Below, piece by piece: positions 12,300 to 23,659 of a DNA stretch of 64,000 nucleotides. The notes below the pieces were generated by a model, which saw nothing but the letters and a program-made list of their open reading frames with translations, ran no database searches and was not told the origin of the DNA. The DNA comes from Acanthosoma haemorrhoidale (taxonomy: Eukaryota; Arthropoda; Insecta; Hemiptera; Acanthosomatidae): NCBI GenBank assembly GCA_930367205.1, contig OV884009.1, positions 120,975,454 through 121,039,453 of the forward strand, given 5' to 3'. How positions within the stretch are numbered: the stretch's first letter is position 1; each line of letters opens with the position of its first letter. The translations under genes were made by a program, and so were the position numbers.

Positions 12300-13260
12300 G
12301 TTTTAATTAGAGAATAAAGTGGTTGAGGGTGTCGAATGCTTTACGTGAAGTCTTAATTAAAGATAAGGAATGTGATATTTGATAAATGTCGGATTTGAGG
12401 TGTTGATTAATTTTTGCCAAGACAATAGTCATTGGGAATTTCGTATTGGGGGAACATTCACTCTTTTCCAGGAAGAAGAAAACCTTTAATATTGGGCAGA
12501 GACATTATAAATGTGTAGCCATTTGGAAAAAATTGTGAGGAGACGTATTTTTAAAAACTTTACAGGGGTGGTATTTGAGCCTACAGATAAGGTTCCCAAT
12601 TTCATCATAAGAGTCTTGAGGTGAATAGGTGCGATAATTATGTTGCCTGAAGTTATAAGCATAATTAAAAATCGATTGACTAAGTAGGTTTGTAAGGACT
12701 TTCATTGTAATGACAAAGCAGTAGAAATGGATAAGATTCAGAAAAATATGTGAGGAGGTTCTATTTGGCATACGAGTAAGGTTTTGAGGAAAAATATTGT
12801 TAAAAGAACTGAGATTGGGCATGGTAGATTTTAGACAGGGTACGGTTGCACTGAAGGTAAGTTTTAGGATAAGATAGATTCATCATCGGAGTGTCCTGTG
12901 AAGTATGACGTTTCGATAACTCAAGTCCTTAGTTTGATAACATAGGATATTTCCCAGAGAGGGAAGTGGGACATAAAGATTGTGTGATATGGAGATGAGA
13001 TCATGAGCTGATAATAATGGTACTGGAAATTGAAAGGAGGAAATAAGTTCCCCGGGTAGACTATGATAGAGGTCCATCCTGATATATCAGTGTGATGGGT
13101 TGCCAATTGTCGACAAAAATATGTTGGGAAATGGTCTGATTGTCTAGTGGAATTACTAATGAAATTGATCACTTGCTACTATGATATGATGAGACAAAAT
13201 TGTGAAATGTGAAGGGTTGATCAAAGACAGGATGATAAATGAAAGCAGTAGGAAACTTCA
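12300..13260 (-). mobile_element. LINE fragment: endonuclease C-terminus to reverse transcriptase
   Basis: Read on the minus strand, 13170-12883 gives RQSDHFPT and PLLSAHDLISISHNLYVPLP, the 'ISDHDLI..S' end of a LINE endonuclease, then a YRNV.L segment. The linker (12822-12505) is open but diverged (VLTNLLSQSIFNYAYNF). RT sequence follows at 12490-12300, ending in SRKAFDTLNHFIL, the (F/L)xKAFDTVxHxIL block with the first catalytic Asp. It shares the segment around 12470-12560 with the fragment at 15400-16580, so both are one CR1/Jockey-like family. Frameshifts throughout. Confidence 0.6.
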
Positions 13261-13489
13261 GCAAAAAGGTATTCCATTCCATGTGTCCCCCCGGAAGGGG
13301 AGAGAGAGTTGATGATGAAGGATTAGAGGCAGAAACCACCAATGATCCGTTCAGACCGAGGGCGTTGTCTTCTTTCCACCTCTTCCTTTTTGTCCCCTGT
13401 TAATGTCTTTAGGTGGCATCCAAGGCCCGAGTCTCAAGCTCGTAGGCATGACTGTAGCTTTTCCCCAGTTCTCTTCAGAACTCCTGCTA

Positions 13490-15055
13490 CGGTACAACCA
13501 TGATAATCTGTCAATCGGTTAAAGTGTGGTGATGATGTGGCAGACGTGTAGTACTGCCTTTTATACTACTGCCTCGTTGCACATATGTAACAAGCATCCT
13601 CTTGCTTTTTTCCCTCCCTTCCCTACCTACCTATCATGGCTTTTCATTTTCTTAAATTTTAATCATGCCCTCTAGTGCCTCTTCTTTCACTGTTGCTTTG
13701 ATTGACGAGTTTTTGTATAATTACAATGAAATGGAAACATGTGACTTTAACTTAGTGTCAATCACAAAAGATTATTAAGAAACTGGACAAAAGAGAAATC
13801 ACAACAAACCCGGTCCAGGTATGAACTTATGACAAGATCCACAATCTATGACATCAAAGTCAACCGTTGTGAAATCCTACAGTTTGTTAGGGTAGGGCTG
13901 CTGAGTGCAAGATCAAGGAATGAAAGACAGTTAAAACAGTTGGATTTCCTTCAATGGAAAATGCTTTATTCACTTGCATATACACATCATACGTAAGAGC
14001 TCCTAGGCATACGCCATTGTCGGATGACATTCTTCATGAAAAGGTTGATAACTTTAAAAGAATATTTGGGATTAGTTTTTTTAACTATTCAGGAGAAAAA
14101 TTATCTAGTGATGTTTCAGCTGTAGACCTTTCAGAAGAAATTTGAGTTAAAAATCCAAGACTTAAGGACTTCTCTCAGAGCAAGTGTACAACATGGATGA
14201 AAGCACATTATTCTGGAGGATGTTGCTGCTTAAGACCTTTAATAACTGTTGAGCCCATGGGGATCAAAATATAATCCAGCAATTAGAAATAAATAACAAA
14301 AAAATCTTTCCTTTCAGACATAATCAAAGAAACTGATGGGATCATTAGTTTTTTTTTTTTTAAAAAGAAACAAATATTTAAGATGTTTTTGATATGGCAT
14401 GCAGCCGAAATGACGTCAAAAGCAACACTATTCCAATGTTCTTAAAAAAATGGCTGGTCAATGCACCCTGCTATGTTAAACGGGAGGATTGATTGAGGAT
14501 TCTGACCAAGCGAATTCCGCAAAGTCTTCTCTACAATTGTCTTCCTATTTTTTAAGGAGTTTTCCAACAAATGTGTGGTTGAATTTATCCTTACCAATGA
14601 TGACATAAAAGAGTGGCTTCAGGGCTGTAGTGAGGAAAATTTGTAATCCTCTTCTGATGAACAAATTTTCACCCAATTTCGTTCCACGGATAACGATGAA
14701 GCCAATGATAACTTGAATGTTTCAACTTGGCTAACTGTGACCAACACCGATGCATTCCATATTCTCTATGTCTGCACGAAATGAATTGCAAGTGATGATT
14801 TATTAGTGCTAAAAGGATGCAAGAATACGTTTTTGGCAAAATGTTACAAGCTAAAAAACAATTTATGATTATTTTTTATAAACTTTTTTCAGTTATTTTT
14901 ATTTAATTTTACTTCTTGTTTGTATGTACATATGCACTAAGATATTTATTTCTTTTTTAAATATATATGTACTTACAAATATGTAAAATTGTTATTTGTT
15001 ACTCCTGATAATGCGAAATTTGTCCCATACGTTTTGGATTACCAAGATTGTACTG
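13490..15055 (+). mobile_element. pogo/Tigger-type DNA transposon with both ends
   Basis: A 1566-bp element flanked by TA (13488-13489 and 15056-15057). The 5' end CGGTACAACCATGATAATC and the reverse complement of the 3' end CAGTACAATCTTGGTAATC match at 15 of 19 positions, and the sequence just inside (TCCAAAACG-type) is like other pogo/Tigger termini. The internal region encodes a decayed Tigger-type transposase on the + strand. The surrounding sequence resembles the 5' part of the minus-strand LINE, so it probably landed in one (inference). Confidence 0.75.
13745..14780 (+). pseudogene. Tigger-type transposase relic (HTH, CENP-B-like, DDE)
   Basis: The N-terminal Psq-type helix-turn-helix is seen at about 13826-13885 as TRSTIYDIKVNRCEILQFV. 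The second DNA-binding domain follows: ENALFTCIYTSYVRAPRHTP, LSDDILHEKV and GEKLSSDVSAVDL (13954-14145). The catalytic domain opens with VYNMDESTLFWRMLLLKTF (near 14187), matching YN.DE(T/S)GL.W..LP.(K/R)T with the first Asp present. Later pieces are FDMACSRNDVKS (near 14390) and a C-terminal TNDDIKEWLQGCSEENL near 14595. Several stops and frameshifts (for example the TGA after 14143) make it a pseudogene. Confidence 0.75.
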
Positions 15056-15057
15056 TA

Positions 15058-15399
15058 TTTATAATGATTTAGATATTAGGCCCTACTCCATGAGGTTAAG
15101 CCTTGCTTCAAGGAACCTATCCTAGGGTCTTTATCTCCATGTGGTTTCTTGTGAGGGTCTAGCTCTTTGCTGCTCGCTATGCTCTTCCTACAACTTCGTT
15201 CAGTTGAAAAACACGAGTAGCAGTGTTGCCAATTAGTTACTAGAAAAAAAAAACAAGTTTAGTTTGATACGTCATCATGCAACTTCATTGACAATTTTAC
15301 TGGTATGTTGTAATAATGGTCTTTAAAAACCCCAACACAGAGTACATATTACTATACATACTTTAGAGGATGTTGTGAAGGTAGAGAGGCTTTTTAGAT
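15058..15399. other. Probable LINE 5' part, unresolved
   Basis: Moderately GC-rich sequence to about 15240, possibly the continuation of the minus-strand LINE split by the Tigger element. No protein motifs readable. Confidence 0.3.
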
Positions 15400-16580
15400 A
15401 TGATAGTACTGAACAGGAGGGATCCTTGGATGTACTGGTGATGGACATAAAGGTACATACATCCTAACTCAATGAAGTGCTGCAAAATGTGAATGTCTGT
15501 AGGGATCCTGAGTATAAATCTTATGAAACAATTCATCAGGCAATTTAACCGAGCCTCAAGATCCTTAGAGAGGTCACCATCTCAGGACAACCTTAATTGA
15601 AATGAGGGGAAGACACAAGACGAGGCACGGTGTTGGCCCATTTGTAATAGGAGGAGATGACAGGAACAATTGAGCAGTTTAAGGGAGGAAATAGATCTGT
15701 AGCTGATTTGGCAAATGTGGTCTTTTTAAGGTAGAGGTCCGCTAAGTGTATAGGACAATAGGACCTTTAACGGTGAAGGCAGAAATATCATTTATGGTTT
15801 TGAGGAGGGGACATGAGCCAGAGATAATTGCCTTTAATTTCTCCGATTCAATTGAAGATTGTGGAGAGAGTCCCAGGCCCTGATTCTGTTCATATCAATA
15901 GGGAGGCAGATTAAAACTCACTAGGAAGAAAGGATTGATAAATTTGGCAACAACGCCCAAATTTAAATAGGTGGTATGAGCAGTGCTAGACAGAGGTTGA
16001 GGTTTTTTTTACACTGGAGGATTACACAAAAAATAATTGAAAAATTGTTGATACATGCCCTACAATGGAAGACTAGAAGGGATTGGAATGGAAGTAGATC
16101 AGGGATAAGGACTATCTTGGAACGAGTAGGAATGAATGATTCAAACCAGCTAACCAGCTGTAGGAAAAGGACATCAATTCTAGTTTCAATAGAAGGATGG
16201 AGTGGGTGGGTTGTCTAATGTCTTGGTAAAGTTTTAGAGGATAAGGATAGATATGTGTGGTTGGTCAATGGCAGATTGTAGTTGCATGATTTTAGTAAGA
16301 GCAGAATAGGTGGAAAATCCTGGCTAGAAGTCCGATTGAAGGGGATTTATATGTGTTTCTAGACATGAGGAAATTTGAGATTGAACAAGTCTTTCTAGGG
16401 GTTTGGAAAGATTACAAAGTATTGATATAGGACGATAGTCATTATGGGCAGGTAGGGTTAAGAATTTCATTTGATAGAAGAACATTCGCTATTTTTCCAA
16501 AAAAAAAACGGAGGAAAATCGTAGAGAGATATGATAAATATGAAGCAATTTAAAAAATTGTAGGGAGGTGAGGAGCGTAG
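15400..16580 (-). mobile_element. LINE reverse-transcriptase fragment
   Basis: Minus-strand reading from 16520 gives GKIANVLLSNE, then NDYRPISILCNLSKPLERLV (near 16440), the RT block 'NYRPISL...SK.LERLV'. Next comes ETHINPLQS, corresponding to the fingers, and a decayed DF.KA.D region near 16230. Downstream to 15400 matches the generic layout of the RT palm/thumb and C-terminus, but the frames are too broken to place motifs. It is the same family as the piece at 12300-13260. No ends were identified. Confidence 0.6.
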
Positions 16581-16599
16581 GTCTCTTCATTCAAGGAAC

Positions 16600-18240
16600 A
16601 TGTGATAATATTCTTCTCTCATGCTCTAGGAATCTTCTTCTGAAAGCCTTTGTTGAAGATGTTCAAAATCCATTTTTCAACTCTGTACCCACCATATTTA
16701 AACATTTTGACTGAAATTCCCTCATTCTCAGCAGCCTTATTCCTTTTAGTTGTTACTATGGCAAATTCCAGTTCCCTGTCCTCTAGATCGTCTCTACCCA
16801 CTGGTCGCCTAACTTTCTCTTTTTCTTAAAAATTCTCCCTTGTCTTCCAAAACTTTTTTATTAAGTATTCTTTCCATATTTCCAAGACTTTCCTATCCTC
16901 TGGGACTAAATTTGCTGAACTACCCTGAACCCTTTAACTGCATGGCCGGGTTGAGTGGTACCAAGGCTTTTTGCTAATGCGCTCTGAAGGTCACCCACCC
17001 CTCTGTGCTTGAGATTCAGGGTGCCTCTCTCCGGTCACACTACAATATTTGTCTGTATTATTTGTGAACTTCTTTTGGCATCATTTGTTCATGTATTAGC
17101 TATAAATTAATTTTTTTTTATATAGAAAAAGGTTTCCCCCTGACCTCCCCCCCCCCCCCCCGGTACTGGGTAGGATTACATTTTTTTTAGCCTGTTATGA
17201 TGAAATAACAAGATCTTTTTTTAAAAACTTTATTATCTAAAATTACAATAGGAGGAATAAGTAATTGTGATTTGCACGAAATCAGTCTAAAACATGACAG
17301 GGGATCATAAAGCGTGCCCTTTCCTCCAGACAGCTGAGAGCAGATTGTCATACTGCAAAAAACCATCTTGAGGTCCCAGGGGCAGTTAAATGTTTCCCTC
17401 TTACTCAAAAGAGTGCTCCTTTCAAATAAATCCACATTCGTGCATGAAGAGCTCTCCTGTGGTTGAGCCGTTAAAGTGGCTTTTTGCACGGAGGGCCAGG
17501 TGTACTATTGCCACTAAAGTGGTTTTGCGCAGTTAGGGGTTTAATACTTATGACCAGTTTTCTGTATTATGCTCATAAACCCTTCATAGTGTCCCAGAAC
17601 TTTCTTGGGTCACTTTTTTTATTTAGTTTCAAGTTTGTTGCCGAATCCTGCCCGTGTTGCTTCTTTTGCTTCCTTAACTGCTATTTTTTCCATCCCGGTT
17701 GTATATCCTTGGTCTTGATGAATTTCTCGCATGCCTGCTTTTTCACTTTTAATCTTGGCTTTCACTATTTCTGGCTACCCTCTTGTTCTTTTAGTACCTG
17801 TGTTGTTGCCTTCTTATTGAGATCTGATTCTGTGAAGACCAATAATACCAATTATGAATTTTTCCCATGCTTCATCGACAGACCATAGGTCGAAAAGATT
17901 TTCTTTTATTTTATATTCCTGAGGACCTTTTCTTCTTCTCATTTTCTCAAGTTGATGTAGTTCATTCTTTGCCATCGTTCCGTACCTCGTTTTCTTCCTA
18001 ACTTTTCATATTTTAATTCTATTATCCATTCTAGAAGTCAGTGATTTGTGTTCATCTCTGCCCCACACATTGACTTATTCTCCCAAAACAGGAGCCTTAT
18101 TCTCTCTATTGCTGTTAAGTACTGGGTCCCTTGAATGTCTGGTAGACCTTCCTGCTTGGACCAATTGTAGCATTCCAGTCTCCCTCACTTTTTTGTAGAT
18201 CATTCTAAAATTAGACTTTATCGGCAACATCATTATCATC
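16600..18240 (-). mobile_element. RTE/BovB-like LINE fragment split by an insertion
   Basis: On the minus strand, 18240-17550 carries the endonuclease-RT linker typical of RTE/craft-like LINEs: a lysine-rich stretch, AVKEAKEATRAGFGNKLETK and DPRKFWDTMKGL (near 17580). The frame resumes at 16918-16619 with LVPEDRKVLEIWKEYLIKKF and NKAAENEGISVKMFKYGG, equivalent to 'NK(A/S)AG.DGI..E.(L/F)KYGG' at the start of the RT. The roughly 620 bp between (16930-17550) does not belong and is probably a later insertion. All frames contain stops. Confidence 0.65.
16930..17550. repeat. Unclassified insertion inside the RTE-like LINE
   Basis: Separates two adjacent parts of one LINE protein. Contains a run of 14 or more C at about 17147-17162 and an open minus-strand frame (17187-17489) of no known family. 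No clear terminal repeats. Confidence 0.4.
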
Positions 18241-18249
18241 GGTCCAAGA

Positions 18250-19160
18250 ATATTGTAGTGATTCCTACAATTTTAAAATATATTTTTAGTAATTTCTTTT
18301 TTATTTATTAATAGATAAAGTAAAAGGAGGTAAACATCATAACGAATAACAGTTTATTTTAAGTTAAAATATCTCTTGGTTAAATATGTGTTCTTGTATT
18401 TAGTTATTGTTTTAAATGTTTCATATTTAGAATTCTACACTGAGTTATAAGGATAATAAATACCTATTACAAAAACATGAAAATTCTGTGCTGTTGAATG
18501 GGGTATGATCTTATTACTTTTTGGTCTATCCTCGGATATCAATGCTGGCAACACCTGACCTCATGGTCGCTGCAGGATCTTGGGCCATGTCAAAACACTT
18601 ATTATTTAATAAAATACCTGAACGTGAAAATTCCATTCCAGAAATCAGTCTAATTCTAATGAATAATCAATTTGCTAAATATAAAATTCATTATAATATA
18701 TTTGAATGATGGCCCAATTAAGAAAATAAAAATAAACATTTGAAGAGACTGTAAGCCTCTGCCATTAAAATTAACACTCTTAAATTCAGCCAATTAAACT
18801 GGATATTGAACATCAGTACCATCTTCTGATTTTCAGCTAAATGTCATCATAGATGTCTGTTGTAGGGACATTTTTTTTTTCTAATAGACATGATTAATAG
18901 TTATTGATGTGCTCTGACATCGGGTTAGTAAGAATTATTTCAAAAATGTGTCTATGGACACTTGCTGTCATATGAGCATAAGTATATTTTTTTGCGGAGA
19001 CCACTTTTTTTTGTAAACAGAGAGGTTGATAATGTTTTTTTATTAAATTTAGCCAGTTATTTTTTTAAATGTATTATTTGTATTTATTTAAATTGTATAT
19101 GATGATGATTAATGAAATCAGTAATAAATCATAATTAGGATGTTGAATATAATTATTTTT
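18250..19160. other. Upstream intron, no feature recognised
   Basis: AT-rich sequence leading to the G-alpha-s acceptor. No exon-like frame with splice sites was found. Confidence 0.5.
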
Positions 19161-19173
19161 GTATTTTTTTCAG

Positions 19174-19228
19174 AGAAAAACGTCAAAAAATAGAAGATAT
19201 AAAGAAAAACATACGTGACGCAATATTA
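19174..19228 (+). CDS. Galphas: G-protein alpha-s subunit, internal exon (helix alpha-A start)
   Basis: Internal coding exon of the stimulatory heterotrimeric G-protein alpha subunit, the membrane-bound GTPase that activates adenylate cyclase downstream of GPCRs. The exon reads (S)EKRQKIEDIKKNIRDAIL and is preceded by a polypyrimidine tract ending in cag (19171-19173) and followed by the donor GTAAGT at 19229. Its first base completes a split codon and it ends in phase 0. From family knowledge, this stretch follows the P-loop helix and linker 1 and opens helix alpha-A of the helical domain; insect G-alpha-s has nearly the same residues there. The next exon in this window (61028) continues the protein without a gap. 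Only 55 bases are visible, so the call rests on joining the two exons. The exon carrying the P-loop was not found upstream in this window. No stop or frameshift is seen. Confidence 0.9.
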
Positions 19229-19239
19229 GTAAGTATTAA

Positions 19240-20180
19240 CCCTTTAAAAGTAACTGTTTTATGTTTTTTTAGGTTTAATTTCTTTATAAATACACAATTT
19301 TCAATATTAGCTAAGCTTGTACTTGATTGATTTTTCTAAATGCCTTTAAACAACAGATTATGATAAAGTTTTGAATGTTAGCTAAATTGAAACAGGTTGT
19401 CAATATTTTTTACATTCCCTCACTGAGATCAGATTAGGCAATAGTTTGTGGTTATAGTTTCAAGTATCACATACATTGAATACTAACTGTCATTGAATTA
19501 TTACATCTGAATAGCCTAACATTGTTAATATTGTCTTTGCTTCATTTAAAACAAATTATGACATGGTGAATAGGCTTTCTCAAATAAGGAAGATAATGTT
19601 AGGCGCTTTAATAGATAATGTAAAGGCCTCAACCTAAGGTAAATTACTGGATGAAGTAATGCTGGAATACTGGAGAATTACTGCTTAAATAATGACATAC
19701 CTGGCTGCAAGTGAACAAGCAATATATCAACTTTTTTTACCATGGTACCCCGCACACTTCTTCCTCTGGTGGTGGTTCTATCCATGATCAGAAGATAACT
19801 ATCATTCCATCATATTACTCTCACCAGGATCAATAATCATATTTCTGTTAATGGGTTATATTTTCTTGGTGACACAGAAACATGGAAGTGGCTGGTTGCT
19901 GATGATCAGCAAAGACAGTACTGACTTGCCTGATGTCACAAAGAATACTGAGCTGTGGTACTCTTACTTACGAAGCTCCAGACCCGGCAAGAGTCAATTT
20001 ATGAATGTATTTAACACTCATATTTGGCTTGAAAATGGTCAAATCCATTTTGTAGAAAAGTGCCATTATTATGGTAAGAAAAAGAATATAATAAATTAAT
20101 AATAAAAGAATATATAAGAATAGCAATCACCAGAATGGAAACACAATGAGTTAATCCAGAGGGAATCTAAGAAGAACCCC
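19240..20180. other. Intron, no feature recognised
   Basis: AT-rich. The open frame at 19851-20099 is not a family I recognise. Confidence 0.5.
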
Positions 20181-20281
20181 TGGAGAATCTCAGTCAGGAT
20201 GTAATGGATACGTAAGGGTATCACAGAAGTAGATAGGATTCTTAAGGAGTGGAACTCTAGACCAGCGCACCTTCCCGAGTA

Positions 20282-21480
20282 TCAGGTTGACCAAAAAGTC
20301 TGTTCGGTTTTTGTTGTCACGAAACTTCAAGCAGTCTAATATGTAGCTAACTTCAGTCCGTCCCTTGCGAGTGCACTCTTGTCTGATACTAGACACTTCA
20401 ACGTAGTTTGACACGAAATTCCGACAAGACTGATTGTATTTTGTGTGTTCAGGATCACCCTGAAAATGGAAAACCAAAACGAACATTATCGACACCTCAT
20501 GATTTTTTGTTTAAAAAAAGACAAGAAAGCAGTAGAACTTGCAGGAAGATATGCGCTGTATACGGAAAGGATGCTGTTATAGAACGTGAGTGCTAGAAGT
20601 GGTTTTCAAGATTTTGACCGGGAAATTTTTCGGTTCAAGACGCACCTCGCTCTGGCCGGCCAACTGAGATTAACAGCGACAAAGTGAAGGAATTAGTCGA
20701 CACCAATCCCCGTTATACAACTAGGGAGATCGCAGTTATCCTCAAAATATCCAAATCGAGTGTTAAAAACCATCTGCATCAACTTGGCTACGTGACCAGG
20801 CTCGATGTTTTGGTTCCCCATCAACTTAGTGAGCCTAACCTCGCCCAAAGGATTTCCATCTGCGTTTCGTTGCGGAAACATGAAGAAAACGATCCTTTTA
20901 TGAAGGTAATGATGACAGGGGACAAAAAGTGGATCGTCTATAACAATGTGGAGCACAAACGCAAACAAATTACCACAAACAACCCCCCAAAGAAGGTTAT
21001 GCTCTCGATTTGGTGGGATTGGAGGGGTGTTGTCTTTTACGAACTTCTTTCCACGAACAGGACCATTAATTTGGATTTGTACTGTGACCAGCTGGACAAA
21101 TTAAATGCAGCGATCCACCAGAAGCGTCTAGAACTAGCCAACCGTAAGGGGATTGTATTCCATCAAGACAATGCCAGACCGCACACTTCTTTGCAGACGC
21201 GGCAGAAGTTACTGGAGCTTGGCTGGGAAGTTTTGCCGTATCCTCCATATTCGCCCGAGCTTGCACCTTCAGGTTTCCACCTGTTTTGGTCTCTTCAAAA
21301 TTCATTGAATGGACAGACCTTCAACTCTGAAGAAGATGTAAAAATCCACTTGGAAAATTTTTTTGCTAGTAAAGACAGGGAATTCTTTGAGCATGGAATT
21401 ATGAATCTGCCCATGAGATGGCAGAAGATACTGGAACAAAACGGCAATTATATCATCAACAGACTTTTTGGCCAACCTAT
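20282..21480 (+). mobile_element. mariner transposon, 1199 bp, TA-flanked
   Basis: TA dinucleotides flank the element (20280-20281 and 21481-21482). The terminal inverted repeats AGGTTG(A/G)CCAAAAAGTCTG are at 20284-20302 and, inverted, at 21460-21478. It has the usual mariner length and a single transposase gene filling the interior. The 3' repeat overlaps the end of the transposase frame. The long frame survives (272 codons), but the gene is broken at its N-terminus and lacks a catalytic Asp. Confidence 0.9.
20466..21478 (+). pseudogene. mariner transposase, inactivated
   Basis: The ATG at 20466 opens the N-terminal HTH (MENQNEHYRHLMIFCLKKDK). A frameshift near 20545 leads into KICAVYGKDAVIEREC, followed by a TAG (20594) and a TGA (20615) before the frame runs open to 21502. 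Family motifs are in order: FSVQDAPRSGRPTE, the HTH at TTREIAVILKISKSSVKNHL, VLVPHQL (from WVPHEL), MTGDKKWIVY with the first Asp, HQDNARPHTS with the second Asp, and YSPELAPSGFHLF, where the third Asp of D,D34D (YSPDLAPSDYHLF) is Gly. The enzyme would paste or cut nothing as it stands. Confidence 0.92.
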
Positions 21481-21619
21481 TACTGCCCATCGGTCAGGAT
21501 AGGCTGAAAGCTATGAAAGTTGGTTTCCTCTGACTATTAGATAAGTAAATAGAAACCAAAAATTGTATTCTGGGACTAAGTGTCCCTTATTAATAATAGT
21601 AAAGTACAAATAAATAAAT

Positions 21620-23240
21620 TCTATTCTGGTTAACAGAAAAAGAATATTACATGAAGAAAAATATGGTTTGTATTTCAATTAAAAAAAATTAAAAGCAATC
21701 CGGTTTATAAATTCTTAAAGGATTTGTCATATAAGGCTCTGGTAAAGCCTGGGGATTCACCTGTGGTGGTGACCAGCATCGGGGCCAGTCTTCAACTGTT
21801 CTTTTCACTACATCACTTCATTGTCTCTTTCTCTTCCATCCGCCACACCTGTAAGTTGTAAGTTCAATACTTGACTGGATCTACACGTTTTGACTCCTCT
21901 GCAAATATTTTCTCCTATCCTCTCATGACCTAATTCAAATTTCCCTTAATATCCATACCCCATCTTCTACTCCTAAATAATAACCTGCCGGAATCTGGAT
22001 GCCCTTACCCTCAAAAACATTCTACTGGATTTTGAAGCTTTTGGAATACTATTTACTCCTACTCCACAATTGACTCCATGGTGGGCATTCTCATTTCCAA
22101 CCTCCTTAATATTCATGCACAACTAAAAACCTGTAACTTTCGTCGTCAGCCTGCATGACGCTACCCACAGACACTTCAGAAGAAGAAGGCTTGTAGATGA
22201 CTATTAGGTGTTCAGGTCAGGGTACTCAGCAACTCATCAGACAACAGTCGGGAGGGCGAAGTCCAAGTACATTCATGAAGCCTTCTCCTGTGCTTCTAAT
22301 TCCAAATCAGGTCTTCATGCTATTGTGCACATACAGATCTATACTGCCGCCAGTCTGCCCAAACTGATCATGGTGGGTGTAATTAGGGAGGGAGGGAGAT
22401 AAATGGAAAGGATGAAAGGTGGTTGGTGTTGGAGAAATGAGTGATTTCTGCTTAGTTTGTATTAAGGCAGGAGTTGTTTGCTTCTGAATGAGGCAGGCAG
22501 CTCCTTATGCTCTTAACATATTAAGAAAAATGAGACACCATTAGTTTCAATATATGAGCAAGGATTGTGATAAACTGGCAGTGTTATCAGTGTATCTGTT
22601 ATCTAATGACAAACATTTATTATACTGAAGAACAGAAAATCTAAAACAGGCCCGATTCCAGTATTATTATGTTTTTTAGTCTACAGCGTTAGAGAGAGAT
22701 ATTCTATAAATATAATAGGCCACAACATATCCAGCATTTATTATTTTAAGGCCATAACCCAGAAGTATCCCTTCACAATTTATTTTTCATGTCTGAACTC
22801 TAGTTTAAGACGGTCCTTGAATTGAGGAATGAAGGCAAGCCTAATTATGTATTACTAATTTAAGAATATCTTCAAATCCTATAAAATTTTGATTGGAACG
22901 AATGTTGCAGGTAAACAATTAGCTGGGGCAAATAAGATTCTTAATGGTGGTTTAGTGGCAATGAAGTCATTCTTAGGTTTTAATAAAGTTGAAGTTATAT
23001 CTAGACTGTTGAAGGATATACTTACAATTTTATCTCTGTTGTTATTCCTATTTACACAATTTATCTTTTTTGTGTTTGTATAAATTTATGTTTAATTGTA
23101 TATATAAAAAAATTATATTTTGTGCTGCATAATAAAAAACAACAGCCAGTGTTTTCAGCTATTTGTTTTTACGAATATTATGTTTATGTAGATCTTGTGT
23201 TGTTCTGTTAGAATTAATTTAATTCAATTAATAAAGATCA
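21620..23240. other. Intron, no confident feature
   Basis: 21750-22440 is less AT-rich than its surroundings and repeat-like, with no recognisable protein. The rest is AT-rich and empty to me. Confidence 0.4.
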
Positions 23241-23284
23241 TTTATTGTGTCAAGTAATATGCATTTATTATTGTGTTTATTTGG

Positions 23285-23425
23285 TACAGTTTTCTTGAAC
23301 AATCATCATAGTTTGCAGATCCCAACAGAACATGGCAGATTAAACCTATATGGATTCAAGAGAGGGTGTGACCACCTTTGTCCGCATTGTGGAGAAGAGG
23401 ATATAGCAGATCATGTTATGCCCCA
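23285..23425 (+). pseudogene. LINE C-terminal zinc-finger scrap (R1/I-like)
   Basis: Part of an open frame (23247-23654) reads TEHGRLNLYGFKRGCDHLCP then HCGEEDIADHVM. This is the CPHCG.EDTAEHV.. zinc finger that ends the ORF2 of R1-, TRAS- and I-type LINEs, preceded by the usual '(T/S)GHG.F..YL.RF' stretch. The downstream codons are unrelated. Only this terminus is present. Confidence 0.6.
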
Positions 23426-23659
23426 GGACACAGGATCCACTGGTCCTCACAGCTTGCATAAAGCAGACTTACCTGTATTAGTAGGCAAAAAGGATAATTA
23501 TAGAGCTTTACTCTTTGTTAATCAATGGAATGGCCCACTTCAATACCTCCAGATTGAATGCAGAGGAGGAAGCAAGAAGACAGAAGGTCGTTTAATGGAA
23601 AAAACAGATGATGTAAGACAAACTGTTACTAAAAGTAGATGGACCATGGGCTAAAGACA

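Larger units (their letters stand above)
20190..21612 (+). repeat. LINE 3' tail interrupted by mariner
   Basis: The flanks of the mariner read across the TA site as RILKEWNSRPAHLP... and then a short C-terminus, resembling the 'xxWNSLP..' end of CR1-type RT proteins. After it comes a tail (21555-21612) with TATTCTGGGACTAAGTGTCC and a TTATTAATAATAG stretch. A related tail occurs at 58428-58482 in the same orientation. The tail similarity is seen directly; the LINE assignment is inference. Confidence 0.45.

Noticed and set aside
13954..14145. A host gene exon with a good reading frame
   Set aside because: It is the CENP-B-like domain of the Tigger transposase between TA-flanked inverted repeats.
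17147..17162. Run of C bases as a possible structural element
   Set aside because: A homopolymer in low-complexity context, possibly an assembly or sequencing artefact; no four-tract G pattern on the other strand.
17484..17888. A 134-codon + strand open frame
   Set aside because: It is antisense to the RTE-like LINE linker, which explains the sequence on the minus strand.
19851..20099. An 82-codon frame as a possible alternative G-alpha-s exon
   Set aside because: It resembles no G-alpha-s segment, and the flanking exons already join without a gap.
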